From Microcebus murinus (taxonomy: Eukaryota; Chordata; Mammalia; Primates; Cheirogaleidae), in assembly GCF_040939455.1 (NCBI RefSeq), contig NC_134106.1, forward strand, positions 76,143,001 to 76,207,000: 64,000 nt of DNA. The letters run 5' to 3'. Positions 1 to 24,400 of this stretch are shown here, one piece after another. The notes beneath the pieces were generated by a model. The model ran no database searches. It worked only from the letters and a program-made list of their open reading frames with translations, and was not told where the DNA came from. The position numbers and the translations under genes are program-made. The stretch's first letter is position 1, and each line of letters begins with the position of its first letter.

Positions 1-59
1 AGCACAGTGGCTTCCCAGCTGCTCTGCTCCTGACCCATTTTCCAGGATTGTCCAGAAAG

Positions 60-440
60 ACTTTTTAAACCTAAGTCAGATCTGGTCACTCCCTTCCTTA
101 GAACCCTCTGCAGCTGCTCCCTGTTGCTTTTGTGATAAAAACCCTCCCTGCCTCCACTTGCTGCCTGCCCTGGACCTGCCGCCTCACACCACCTCCTCAT
201 GCCTTGCCTCTGCCTGCTGGGGCTTTGCCCTCTGGGCTCTTTCCCTGGGTTTTCACAGGCAGCCACCTCTTGTCACTCAGGTCTCAGCTGGAATGCCACA
301 TCTTCAGAGGGACCCTTCCTGACCAACAACCTAAAGCAGTGCTCCACTTCCCCATCACTGGCCGATACCAGCTGCTTTCTTCCTGCCCACTTCCTGCCCA
401 CCCCCTCGTGTCTTCCCCGAGAGCCCCCAGGCCCCGCCAG
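60..440. repeat. Old L2-like LINE remnant
   Basis: The text runs from 'ccctctgcagctgctccctg' through 'ctcaggtctcagctggaatg' to 'gacccttcctgaccaacaac', the word order of a degraded L2 3' region. Open frames here are only shadows of this C/T-rich repeat. Family and limits are judged by eye. Confidence 0.45.
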
Positions 441-1100
441 CCCCATATCTTCAGAAGAACCCAGATTCAGAGACTAAGAGCCCAGTCCTAGTGGAGGCTC
501 GTGAGGGACAGCCTCCAAATGGGGGGGCCTGCGGGAATAGAGCCATTACCTCCTCTGACCAGCGTGACCACCACCAGGCTTCAGCCCAGCGCCGGAGCCA
601 GGCATGGCCACCCAGAGGCCGATAGGTTGTGAGGCAGCCATTTCTGATAATTGGGGCCTCTATTCTAGGGTTGGCCCAATGTCTCCGCCTGGGAGGCTCC
701 CAGTGGGGCTGTCACCCTTCTAGGGGCAGGGCCAGAGCCCCTACTCACCCATTCTAGACAGTATCCCCCACCCCAGGATCCTTCCCTCATGCTAATGCCT
801 GGGTCTCAAAACTGACTGGAGACTGAAACCCAAGACAGACTGGAAGAGGCTCCAGGGTCCGTGAGCGGGTCCTCACATTCCCCGACAGCCCCAGCACGGG
901 ACCACTCCAGAAGGCTGGCAGAGGCCAAGCTCTCTCTGGACCTCAAGAAGCCCAAGCCTCAGCCATGCACGGCTGCTCCCCAGCCACGCCACCCTAAGCC
1001 TCTGTTCCCGAAGCCTGTTCCCTCCCCTGGTGGCGGGTATAACCCAGGGACAGAGGCACAGCATGCAGGAGGTGATCATCATGGCTCAGTGCACAGTGGG
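440..1100. other. Unique 3' flank of ASTL, no gene seen
   Basis: GC-moderate single-copy-looking DNA without a recognisable repeat or a coding frame resembling a known protein. It lies beyond the candidate ASTL polyadenylation signal. Confidence 0.4.
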
Positions 1101-1107
1101 CACCAGC

Positions 1108-1113
1108 TTTATT
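1108..1113 (-). terminator. Candidate ASTL polyadenylation signal AATAAA
   Basis: The plus strand reads tttatt, so the minus strand carries AATAAA about 835 nt after the ASTL stop codon. It is the canonical signal I see downstream of the stop on that strand. Transcript end evidence is lacking, so the 3'UTR length (about 850 nt) is an inference. Confidence 0.35.
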
Positions 1114-1946
1114 TCCACATCCCCAAAACACCTGAGGCTCCTGCCTACCCTGACCCTAAGCAGGGCCTCCCTGACCTTCTGACAGGCCACAAGAACAGTG
1201 CCCCTTGGGGACTGAGGGGCTTCTAGCCTACACCCACTGACTCCCTGAAGATTGTCTTCATTCCTGGAACAAACCTCACAGGGAAGGCCGGGAGCCAGGG
1301 AAGAGAAGTGGGGTTCGGCCTCATGTGCTTGCTGAGGGTCCCACAGTGTAGTCCTGATAAGGCCCCCACTTCTTTCTCCACTCCCTGCTGGCAGCACCCC
1401 CAACCGGGTATCTTCCTGTGCTACAGAGGAGTGAGCTGGATTCTTAAAGCCTCCTGGAGAGCAGGCTAGAGGCTACGGCTGCAGAGCAACACCCCCAGCA
1501 CCTGGACTCCAGGGATAGGAGGTTGTTCCCAAGGTCTAGGCCACATGGGGAGGTGGGGACACCACCATTAGTGCATGCTGGGGGCTGGGCCTCAACCACA
1601 GGAGGGCTCCAGGGGCCTGCAGGGCTGGAACCTGCTTCTTCCTAACTTACCCCCACCCGCCAGGACCTTGTCCCTGGAGAGTGTCACCTCCCATTTCCAG
1701 CATCCTCCAGGGCTGGGGCAAGAGTCAAGAGCAGACAGAGCCAGGCCTGCCTTCCCCAATGATGGACCCTGGGAGCCCTTGGAGGAACATGGTGGGAAAG
1801 GGGCAGAGGAGGAGGCCTGGCCCTCTGCGAAGGGGTGTCCAGGTTGGGACTGGAAGACAGGGGCTGCCTAGAGGGGCCAAGGGTTGGGCAACCCAGCTCC
1901 TCTGGGCAGAAGGTACCTTCCCCACTTGGGGACAGAAGCCACAGGC

Positions 1947-15300
<13,354 letters not shown>

Positions 15301-15448
15301 CCTCCGTATGGTGGATCCCTGCTGCCCCTCAGCAAGCAAGAGAACTAATCCCAGAGGGACAAAGCAGCCAGATTGCACAATTGGGGCCACCACTGTCTCT
15401 TAAGTAGCTTCTTCAGCTCCCACCTGCAGCCCCCAAAACACTTCCACT

Positions 15449-15877
15449 GTAGCCCCGCCCAACCACCTCCACCTGCGGCCCCGCCCAACTACCTCCACCT
15501 GCGGCCCCGCCCAACTACCTCCACCTGCAGCCCCGCCCAACCACCTCTACCTGCAGCCCCGCCCAACCACCTCTACCCGCAGCCCCGCCCAACCACCTCC
15601 ACCTGCGGCCCCGCCCAACCACCTCTACCTGCGGCCCCGCCCAACCACCTCCACCTGCGGCCCCGCCAACCACCTCTATCTGCAGCTCCGCCCAACCACC
15701 TCCACCTGCGGCCCCGCCCAACCACCTATCTGCAGCCCCGCCCAACCACCTCCACCTGCGGCCCCGCCCAACCACCTATCTGCAGCCCCGCCCAACCACC
15801 TCCACCCACAGCCCCACCCAACCACCTCCACCTGCGGCCCCGCCCAACCACCTCCACCCGCAGCCCCACCCTACCTG
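15449..15877. repeat. 26-bp GC-rich minisatellite upstream of ASTL
   Basis: About 16.5 tandem copies of a unit close to CCCCGCCCAACCACCTCC plus ACCTGCGG. Units vary (ctcc/ctct, gcgg/gcag), and three units (the 9th, 11th and 13th) are 1-2 bp short. It begins about 150 bp upstream of the ASTL start codon, so it lies in or next to the promoter. Long frames over it on both strands are artefacts of the repeat. Confidence 0.97.
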
Positions 15878-16599
15878 TAGTCCCCACCCCAAGCCAGGCC
15901 CCAGCTTTTTAAGACCCTGGTCCAAACCCTTCCTGACTGAAGTGGGTGAAAGAGTGAGAAGGGGCCCTATTTGGCAGTGTGGCTCTTCTGCGGTCCCTTC
16001 CCGCCACCAGGGGGCAGAGAAACATCGCATAAAGGTGCTCCAGGCCTACTCCTCCAGCTGGGGAGCCGCCTTTTCCCGCCCCCACCCTGTGCTCAGGTAT
16101 GAGAAAGGCGGCCTGAGACCCCAGGCGCCCCCAGTATATCTGTGGAAGGAGGGAAAGGTCACTACATTTTTATTTGCTAATATCTTGGTATACATATACA
16201 GAAGTGCACGATCACAAGTGCAGGCCTCTGTAAAATTTCACAAACAATACTCCATGTAACCAGCGCCTCGCAGAAGCCCGCCGTGTGGGAACAGTGGAGC
16301 TTTGGGATGCCAGACCCTCGCGTGGCCACCACCCCTCTAATCTGCACAACCGCCTGGCACACTCAGTGTTTATTCTCATTGCCTGGATTTGGAAATTAAA
16401 GCTCCTTGCCCATGTTCCTCCTCCTCCGTACCCCTCAGCCTCAGCCAAGTCACCTGGGGGCCCCACCTGGATTGAAATCTTGGAGATGAAGCATGGCAAC
16501 ACTGGGTAGCATCTGGGGACACGCCACCATGGCCACCAATGCCCAGTGAAGGGAAGTGACAGAAACAAGAACAACAGCTATTGTCCACAGGGCCCCCTC

Positions 16600-16850
16600 A
16601 GCACTCCCGCCATTCCTAGAATTCAGCATATCTCAAAAGATAGGAGCCACAGTGAGAATGCGATGGAGGGCCTGCTGCCTGCACAGGGTATTGACGTCAG
16701 AACGCAAGTGCTGGGCATGCTAATTAGCTTGGGCGTGGCCGTCATTTCACAATGTATTCGTATGCCAAAACATCACGTTATACGCTTAAACATATAATTT
16801 TTGTCAATTATACCTCAATAAAGCTGGAAAAAACTAAGTGAAATTTGAAA
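16600..16850 (+). repeat. Old L1 3' end-like fragment
   Basis: Ends with 'tcaattatacctcaataaag' followed by an A-rich stretch, the typical close of old mammalian L1 3'UTRs. Confidence 0.5.
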
Positions 16851-16939
16851 ATACAGCCCATTGAAAAGCAAAGAATGCATGAAGCTGACCACTTCAGATG
16901 AGTATTTATTAAACAAAAATAAAAATAGTGATAATAATA

Positions 16940-17285
16940 AATAATCACTCTGCTTGGGTAGAGAAACAGATTCTTGGCTAAGAAATGCAGTTGGTCTTAA
17001 GGACATTTTGCTGAGTGAAATAAGCCAGTCACGAGAAGACAAATACTTCCACTTACATACGGTATCCAGAGTAGCCCACATCAGAGGGACAGAAAGTGGG
17101 AGGGAGGATCCCAGGGCAGGAGGCTGGGGCTGGGGGGATGGGGAGCTGTTGTTAAATAGGAGTTTCAGTTTTGCAAGATGAAAAAGTTCTGGATGTCTGT
17201 TGTACCCATGAATAGACTTTACAGTGTTGGGTACTTAAAAACGGTAAAAATGATAAATTTTATGTCATTATCACAACTAAAAGTT
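16940..17285 (+). repeat. L1 3' end fragment
   Basis: L1 wording: 'ttgctgagtgaaataagcca', 'gacaaatacttccacttaca', 'aaaaatgataaattttatgt'. It is followed by an A/G-rich simple tract at 17283-17345. Confidence 0.7.
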
Positions 17286-17345
17286 AAAAAATAGGAAGAA
17301 AGAAAGAAGAAAAAAGGAAGGAAGCAGGGAGGGAGGGAAAGAACA
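17283..17345 (+). repeat. Purine-rich (GAAA/GGGA) simple repeat
   Basis: Imperfect AGAA and GGGA units following the L1 3' end; probably a decayed A-rich tail. Confidence 0.75.
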
Positions 17346-17829
17346 GAGAAAAAGAAAGGCAGTTGGCTGGAAGACAAATGATTAAAAACACAGGGAGGGG
17401 AGAGTGGGATTGGGTGGCTGGGATGGAGTAGGGTGAGGGTGGGGTGGGCAGAGGCCTCAGCCCCAGTCCTGCCACCTGTAAGATGAGGCTCTGTGGTGGG
17501 AAGTCACCATGCCTCAGGGCCCCAGATGTCCCTCACCCACCTTGAGCTGGGTGCGTGGGTTGTAGGCAGCTCCCAACGGCAGCTCACTCGGGTCCTGAGG
17601 AAGGCAGGGTAGCAACCCCAGCTTGGCTCCGTTCTCACCAGGAGCACCTCACCCCACCCCTCAGAGAGCAGAGAGAACGAGGGTGTGCTCGCATCCCTCA
17701 TTCAGCCTCACAGAGCCAGCGCCCACCTGTGCCCGGCTCCAGGCACAGGCCTAGCCTTCATGAGCACCCGGCCTGGTCCAGATGCACACCTGCACACCTG
17801 TACATCTGACCCACGTCACTCCTGGACCA

Positions 17830-17965
17830 GGTGGCTAGCACTCTCTGAGCACCTACCATGTGCGGGCACCGTATGAACTGACTTGTGTAAGTCTATACCC
17901 TAAGAGGTGAGAGCTAATGATAAAACTCCTTTTATAGACAAGGAAACTGACATAAAACAAGGTTA
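17830..17965. repeat. MIR-like fragment
   Basis: Reads 'tctgagcacctaccatgtgc' and then 'gacaaggaaactgacataaa', the two landmark parts of a MIR. Confidence 0.6.
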
Positions 17966-18893
17966 GGCAAAACTGGCCCATCAAACTACATCCCGCGCCC
18001 CCCACCCAGTGCCCCCTGCCAGCCACTGAGAATGTTGTAGGAGACGGCGCTGGACAGGGTGACTCTTGAGCAGAGCCTGGAAGGTAAAATGGAGTCAACT
18101 GGATGACACTCCAAGTGGCCAAGTGTCAGGGTGGGGCTGAAGCAGGACTGGCTCCCGCACAGCCAGCCCCAAAGGCCCCAGCATCCCCTTCCGGCAGCCT
18201 CGGCACTCACCCCTCCGCTTCTGGCTTGGGCTGGGCCCACGTCTCTGTCTCCACAGTCTCTCCCAGTCCCGTGCTGGGCATGCAAGCGATGTCCACAAAG
18301 ACACGCTAGTTGGGTGGGTGTGCACGAGACACCGGGCACATGCCTTTTGGGGACATGAAGCTCTGGAACGGAGGCTACCCAGAGCCCCAGTGTGGACAGG
18401 CATGCTGAGGCCTGGGGGCCGGCTCGGATGTGGGAGGAGAGTGGAGAGGCTGTGCTGCTCCACCGTGAGGAGAGCCTCGTGCCCGGACACGCTCCCCTTG
18501 GAACACCCACACGACATGCAGGTGTGCACAGGCCAAGAACAACCCAAAGCCACAGAACCCACACACCTGAACACACTTACATCCAGCCCACGTGTACTGA
18601 AAAGAGGTGGGGTCCACAGCACGAGGCCCAGTGCTGCCTTGTGGTTGGGAGCCAGCCTCCCAGAAAGGACCTTTCCCAGCCCTGCAGCCAGAGCCTTGCC
18701 TGGGAAAGGACACCAGCCCAGGGAGAGGAGCTGGGGCCAGGAGGGAGAGGTCAGCCTCTGCCCTCCACTTCCCAGACACTGCCGGCACAGGGACAGGGGG
18801 ACCTGGCTAAGAAACAGCTGGCCTAACATTCTCCTGGGCATTGACTTGAGATCAGACGTTTGGGGAGTTGTTTTTTCTTAAACAAAATAATAT

Positions 18894-18899
18894 TTTATT
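18894..18899 (-). terminator. DUSP2: DUSP2 polyadenylation signal AATAAA
   Basis: The minus strand reads 'gtcaataaaatattattttg' here, 655 nt after the DUSP2 stop. The preceding AT-rich 'tatatttatacagaacattg' looks like a conserved 3'UTR end. Confidence 0.8.
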
Positions 18900-19554
18900 G
18901 ACACATCCTCAATGTTCTGTATAAATATAAAGTGCGAAGTTTCCAACCCCCGCCCATAGGGCTGGGAGGAAGTGGGGAGGCAGTGTTAAATGTCAGTTGA
19001 ACACAAATAACTTTCCAGCGCCAACACAGGCGTGCAATGCTCGCATGGTACACACGCAAGCAACAGGTCCGCAACACAACATACACATCACTTCCCGAGT
19101 CCCCAGCTCCCCCAGGAGCACAGGGCTCGGGCTCCAGGCCCTGGGGCAGACCATCCCCCAGACAGGGCTCCTGGTTGTCACAGCTTGTTTCTTGGAGCTC
19201 TCAGGCTGCCAAGGGCTTCAGTGTGGTGGTGGACCCGAGAGAGTCCATCAGTGTAGAGTCCAATTAATTTCTGCCAGAGGATGGGGAAGGAGAATGCAGA
19301 CATACTCTCTATGCCTGTCCCCTGCATGAGGGCCAGCCCTCAAACCACTAGCAGAAGAGCACCAGGTCAGAGAAGCCACCACTCCAGCATCCTAGCCCCC
19401 ACCTGGGGGCTTTCCAAACTCCGAGGAGGCAGCAGCCCTTTCAGAGGTTGGGGCGATGTGCTGGGGCAGAGGAGAGCCCACCTGTCGCCAGGGCTCCCCC
19501 AGGAATCAGTGAGAGCCAGCAAGGTGGCGGCGAACAGGCAGAGGGGGTCCTGCC
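18900..19554 (-). other. DUSP2: DUSP2 3'UTR
   Basis: Lies between the TGA stop and the AATAAA. The distal part is AU-rich (minus-strand 'agttatttgtgttcaactga', 'tatatttata'), fitting the short-lived mRNA of an immediate-early phosphatase. Its extent is inferred from the signal, not from a transcript. Confidence 0.7.
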
Positions 19555-19769
19555 TCAGTGACACAGCACCTGGGTCTCAAACTGCAGCAGCTGCCCCATG
19601 AAACTGAAGTTGGGGGAGATGACTCCCCGGCGTTGCTTAACAAAGTCGAAGGCCTCGTCCAGCCGCACACGGCGGCTCTGCATCAGGTATGCCAGGCAGA
19701 TGGTGGCGGAGCGCGAGATGCCCGCCTGGCAGTGCACCAGCACCCGGCCTCCGCTGTTCTTCACTGAGT
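19555..19769 (-). CDS. DUSP2: DUSP2 exon 4 (catalytic cysteine) and stop
   Basis: 215 nt after acceptor 'tcccttgcag'. It encodes D-S-V-K-N-S-G-G-R-V-L-V-H-C through Q-V-L-C-H and stops at TGA 19557-19555. It holds the HCx5R phosphatase loop. Confidence 0.98.
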
Positions 19770-21123
19770 CTGCAAGGGAGATTGGGGGCAGTGGGTCAGA
19801 TGGGAAGGTGCATAGACCAGGAGACAGGTCCCCTCAAGCCCCCTCCCCCGAAGCCCCTACAGATCCCTAGGTGGAATCCCCCCCAACTTACCAATGAAGC
19901 CTATGGCCTCCTGGAACCAGGCACTGATCTCCACCATCTGGTTGTCCTCCACTGGGATACTCTTGTAGCGGAGAAGGCCCTCAAAATAATTGGGACAGCT
20001 GGCAGAGACGTTGAGGACAGCTGTGATGCCGCAGGCCTGCAGCCCCTGTAGGTCTGAGGAGTGGCTGCAACTGCCCAGGAATAGGTAGGGCAAGATCTCC
20101 ACAGGGCCACCCTGGAGGAGGAAGAGGGGCTGTGGTGAGGCCTTCTCATCCCAATCTGGGAGGGCCTGAGCACCAGCTGAGCAGAGACATCATGGGCTGG
20201 CTGGGACAACGGGAGCCCTAAGCCAGCCCTCCTGCCCCAGAAAGGTCTCAGGAATATGAGGAGGACACAAAGGGACACATACACTCCCATATACATATGC
20301 CCACGCCCCAAAATACACAAACACAGACCCACAAAGGCACACATGAGCAACCACACCCCATACACATACACACATAAATGTGTGCTCCAATTTGCATGCC
20401 GCCACACACACAAAGTTCCCCGCATCCACAAATGACAGGCTCTTTCCCTAAAGGCGCCTAGCCTGCGGGTGGGGGTTAGGGGGGAGACAAGGGAGACAGT
20501 GACAAGGAGCCCTGATCTCAACTCACCTGGTCATAGAAGGGAGCCCTGGGATCAGAGCAGATGTTTTCAGGTCCTGCAGGTGGCACCACCGGCGCAGGGG
20601 TCTCAGAGCACAGATCGGGGCAGCAGGCCTGGAAGCTGTCAAAGCCTCCTGCAGAGAGGGGAAGGACACGGTTAGCCAGGAAGGCCAAGCTGGGGTACGG
20701 AGTGGGGGCCGGCCAAGAGCGGGCGGCGGGCTCACCTCGCAGGAAGCACACGGCGGTGGGCCCGGTGCGCGTCTCATGCAGCAGCGCGGCGAGCAGCAGG
20801 TGGGCCGGGCCGTCGGGCCGGAGCTCAGCCACCGAGGCGCTGCCTTCGTCCAGCACCACGGCGCGCGCCAGTTCCCCGCGGGCCAGGCGCGCCCGCAGCG
20901 CGCGGTCGGGCAGCAGACAGGCAAGGGCAGCGGCGGGAGGGCCCCGCGCACGGCGCCGCAGCAGCGCGTTCCAGGGCACGGGCCGCGCGGCGCGCACGTG
21001 GCGCCGGCAGAAGGCCAGGAAGGGGCGGCAGTCGAGCAGCAGCGTGCGCTCGGCCTCCCGCGGCTCCCGCAGCAGCGCGCCCAGCGCCGCGCACTCCAGC
21101 TCGCAAGCCGCCTCCAACCCCAT
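19555..21123 (-). CDS. DUSP2: DUSP2 (PAC-1), dual-specificity MAP-kinase phosphatase, four exons, complete
   Basis: Joined exons 21123-20736, 20648-20527, 20111-19892 and 19769-19555 give 945 nt, an intact 314-residue protein, the same length as human. Seen: an N-terminal rhodanese-like domain (about 15-140) with the arginine-rich kinase-docking stretch N-A-L-L-R-R-R-A-R (52-60); a linker; then the dual-specificity catalytic domain (about 173-313) with general acid Asp226 in V-E-D-N-Q and the signature HCQAGISRSAT at 256-266, nucleophile Cys257 and Arg263. Known for the family: a nuclear phosphatase that removes phosphate from Thr and Tyr of ERK and p38, induced rapidly in activated lymphocytes. 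The ATG has G at -3 and G at +4. All three introns have GT-AG borders. Confidence 0.98.
19892..20111 (-). CDS. DUSP2: DUSP2 exon 3
   Basis: 220 nt between acceptor 'ctcctccag' and donor GTAAGT. It encodes G-G-P-V-E-I-L-P-Y-L-F-L-G through E-A-I-G-F-I, the first half of the catalytic domain with general acid Asp226. Confidence 0.98.
20260..20415. repeat. CA-rich imperfect simple repeat in DUSP2 intron 2
   Basis: Scattered ACACA runs with interruptions ('acatacactcccatatacat'). It explains the cysteine/valine-rich shadow frames on the minus strand. Confidence 0.8.
20527..20648 (-). CDS. DUSP2: DUSP2 exon 2 (linker)
   Basis: 122 nt between acceptor 'ctctctgcag' and donor GTGAGT. It encodes G-F-D-S-F-Q-A-C-C-P-D-L-C-S-E through F-Y-D-Q, the link between the docking and catalytic domains. 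Intron 1 before it is only 87 bp and stays open in frame, so an unspliced reading frame spans both exons. Confidence 0.97.
20736..21123 (-). CDS. DUSP2: DUSP2 exon 1 (rhodanese-like domain)
   Basis: 388 nt from ATG 21123-21121 to donor GTGAGC. It encodes M-G-L-E-A-A-C-E-L-E through T-A-V-C-F-L-R and is very GC-rich. The open frame upstream has no ATG, so this start is preferred. Confidence 0.98.
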
Positions 21124-21271
21124 AACGATCGGCCTGGGCGGCTCCGCTTCCCCCTCTTCCTTCACTGCTTCCTCCTCTGGCTCTTCCCGGCGCTCCTCCC
21201 CGCGTTCCCAGCCTCTCGGCGGTCGCGCTGCACTGCCCGCGCCGTCTGTTCTGGGTGCACTCTGCAGCGGT

Positions 21272-21286
21272 CTGGCTTAAGTACCC
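21272..21286 (-). promoter_or_regulatory. DUSP2: Candidate DUSP2 TATA-like element
   Basis: The minus strand reads 'gtacttaagccag' about 155 bp upstream of the DUSP2 ATG, the only AT-rich core in this GC-rich stretch. Its role is inferred from position. Confidence 0.35.
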
Positions 21287-21354
21287 GTGGGCCGGCCTCC
21301 GGGTCACCATACAAGGGCAGAGCAGGAAGGCGCTGGCGCCCGCCCCCGCGGCCT

Positions 21355-21360
21355 CACGTG
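21355..21360. promoter_or_regulatory. DUSP2: CACGTG E-box in the DUSP2 promoter
   Basis: Palindromic CACGTG in the CpG island about 235 bp upstream of the DUSP2 ATG, next to GC boxes ('cgcccccgcg', 'gggcccgcccg'). It is a possible bHLH-ZIP site. Confidence 0.4.
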
Positions 21361-21429
21361 GGCCCGCCCGGGGCTCCTGGGGAAGGCGGGGCGGGGCGGG
21401 AAGGAACTCACGGGCAGGAAGCCAGGGAC

Positions 21430-24400
21430 CAGCGCTTAAGGGAAGGTGTTCGCTGGGCCAAAGGGGCCCAGACGCCCCCCAGCTTTGCGCCGCACCCTTT
21501 GACCTGTCCCCAAACACTCAGACTTTGGGGACTCAACTTCTCAGATGCAACATCCCCTTCATCAGAGACTTCCGGGCCAGTTGCGTCCACTGGCCCCTGC
21601 TTCCTCTCGCTTTTCCCTTTCCCTCCCAGGATTGTTCCCCTAGGGATTTGTTACAAGGAAAATTGATAAGTGCCTGCTGCGAGGGATGATTTCTACACTG
21701 GAGGATGGTGGGGGGGGGCTGCTGAGATGGCCCTTTCTCATCTACTTAGAGACCTTGGGGAGGAGTGACTTTATCTCCCCTTCTCCTCCCCCTCTCCGCC
21801 GGTGGCTGACAGACACCAGGGTGACAGACACCAACACTCAGGGTGTTGCCCAAGTTAGTGGCCAGGCTAGGCCAGAACATAGGCCCAAGTCCCTGGGCTT
21901 TGGCATAAGGGGAATGAGAAGGGTCTAGGGTCTTTGGGGGAAAGGCAGGGGCCTGTGATGAGTTTCCAGTTATGAGTCGGGTACAGCTTCCCCCAGGCCC
22001 AGGGAAAAACCCCGGGGCCCAGACAGAAGCAGTTCCCCATGTTACAGGCACACTTTGAAGGGGAACTCTGCTGACGCTGCCGGGCTCTCCCGGGCCTTGC
22101 CTGCGGGAATTTCAGAGGCCTCAGCCTGAGGAAGAGGGAGAAGCACTAACTGAATCTGCCCCCCACCCCACTTCAGACCTGCAAACCCTCCCCCTGGGGG
22201 GCAGGGCTCCAGCACTGGGGCCCTCAGAATGGGGAGCTGGGTATCCACATCCATTCTGCCCTCCTACCAGCTACCAGCCCTGGTGCCGGATGTGGTGAGG
22301 CCCAGGTGTGTGTGTTGGAGGGGGGGTCCTGGGCCCCTGGACTGGGGGCAAGAATTGTTGGCAGCCAAACTCCCCAACGCTGAAGCAGAGAAGGTGAGGT
22401 GGGTGGGGATAGTGTCCTGGAGCTGGAGCTGCCCCCACCCGCCCCCAGCTGCATGGGATTTCACAACCCAAACTTCCAGGCCCTCATCCCCTGGACGACC
22501 CTTTGTAAGACCCTTTTGGCTCCCTTGCAGACCCCTATGTCCAGAGTCTCTGGCAGGGCTACAGCTAGGATTTGGGTACACCCCTGCCCTCTGAATTCCT
22601 CTCGGTGTGTGCTGATGCGCCTGACTGTGTGCATTGGCGCACAGTATGTATATAGTCCTTCTGTGTGAGACAGAGCATGGAGCTTGCATGTGCTGGGGGA
22701 TAGGGGATGTAGGGGAGAGAAACCCCAAGGACTCCAAAAATTCTCGGGGCTGCATCACCCTCTTGTGCCTCAGCGTGCCCATCTGTAAGGTGGGAGCACA
22801 TCATGGACCAGCTCTCGCCCACTCTGGCTCCGAGGCTACAAGGCTGCGCCGCTGCCTGGGCAGCTGTGGCGAGGCCCAGTCCCTCCCTACCAGGCCAGCC
22901 TGGAGGCTGAGGCAGCAAAGCCCACAACAGAGCCGGGGAGTCTGGGCAGCAGATCCCAGAGGCTGATATGAGCTCTTATCCTTGGCATCAGCCTGGCAAA
23001 TGACTTAATGGCTGATCCCAGGGACAAATTACAGAGCTTGCAGAAGGATAGTCAGATCTAGTCTTGCTGACCGATGGGGCCTGCGTCACCTGCTGTGCTG
23101 GGATCCACAACCTTCCAGCTCTGTGGGAAGGAGGATTCCCAGCTGGGATCTCTGACTCAGGAGTGACATCAGCTCAGCCGTGAAGCGGGCCCCAGACCCC
23201 GACTCCCATGCACTCTCTGTCTGGAGAACGGCGTGTACCTTGCTGGGAGGTTCTGCACGGAGGTGGGAGAGCATTGCAGAAGGTTTGCTCTAATGGCACA
23301 GTCCCTGGGGCCCTGCCTAGAACTCTGGCCAGGACCAGTGATTTCTGCCTGAAGTGGCTGCACACCCTTTCAATGCCATTTGCCTTGGAGCTGTCCTTTA
23401 TTCAGCTCTGGAACATGGGCTCAAGGAGGCCTGCCTTAGCCATGCAGGAGGGGCTTCCCTTAGCTTCTTCCCCTATTCCCGCCCAGGGAAACCCCCCGCC
23501 CCCGATAACTGGGTGAAAGCCCCAGGCCGGGGTAAGGAGGGAAAGAGACACGCAGACCCATGTCCCTCCCCCACTTAGCTCTGACTAAAGATCCCCCAAC
23601 TCTTGGATGCCGCCTCGGGTGACTCATGGTGCAGGATGTCTGCTCTCTGCTTGTCACCCCCTCAAAGACCCCTGTTTGCCAGAGCCGACCCTTGGCAGCC
23701 ACGGCAGACAGGAGGCAGGGCATTGGGCACAGGGGTGGAAGGCAGGGCGAGGAGGGGTCTCGTTAGGCTGTGGGCCCTGGAAGGAGAGCCCCAGAATTTG
23801 CCACTAGCTGGGGAGAGGATGACACACTCAGAGCTTTCTGTGTGTGGGGTTTGTTTTTTCCTGGCCTGGCCATTACAGAGTAGACACTGTCAAGCAAGTT
23901 TGGGGCTCAGCATTTTTTTTAATTCAAAACTTGTGGGACTCAACTGGAACAAATGATGATCCTGTGTGTTATTCTTTTTGTAACCATCTATTTTGACGGC
24001 TGCTTAAGCGTCACTCGCCTCCTGCCTTTGGGACTCCCAGTCTCTCCCTGCCCCCTGCAAAGTGGTTTCCCTTCCACAATCACCAAGCTCACCGCCTGTG
24101 CTGATGCTGGGTAGGTTTTCCTTCCTCCTCCCAAACCCACCCCCCAAGCAGATGCCCCAAGGTGGGGGCTGAAGGGGGCGAGTGGCTTGGCTACAATGCT
24201 TGGGCCACAGCAGGTATGAAGAGTGACAGCCACCCCCAGCCCTGGCTGGGAGTGAGTCAGCGATGACATCAGGTTTCCTGTACCAGGCCTCTGACGAAGG
24301 CGCCGATATGACAGCCACCCCCACAGGCTCCTGCCAGGCGGGACCCAAACCCCACGCACCAGGCTGCAGCGACAGTGAGTCTGTGATGATGGCCCTGTCT

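Larger units (their letters stand above)
20700..21420. promoter_or_regulatory. DUSP2: CpG island over DUSP2 exon 1 and promoter
   Basis: CpG dinucleotides are dense here (for example 'cggcgcgcgccagttccccg') and rare outside. The island covers coding exon 1, the 5'UTR and the proximal promoter. Confidence 0.9.

Noticed and set aside
15373..15912. 179-residue Pro-rich frame on the plus strand (and Gly/Trp-rich frames opposite)
   Set aside because: Product of the 26-bp GC-rich minisatellite; the unit length is not a multiple of three, so all frames read similar text.
21124..21165. N-terminal extension of DUSP2 by 14 codons
   Set aside because: The upstream start would be GTG, not ATG; the ATG at 21123 has a good context and gives exactly the known 314 residues.
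20561..21666. Long plus-strand frames opposite DUSP2 exon 1
   Set aside because: Shadow frames of a very GC-rich coding exon; DUSP2 on the other strand explains the sequence.
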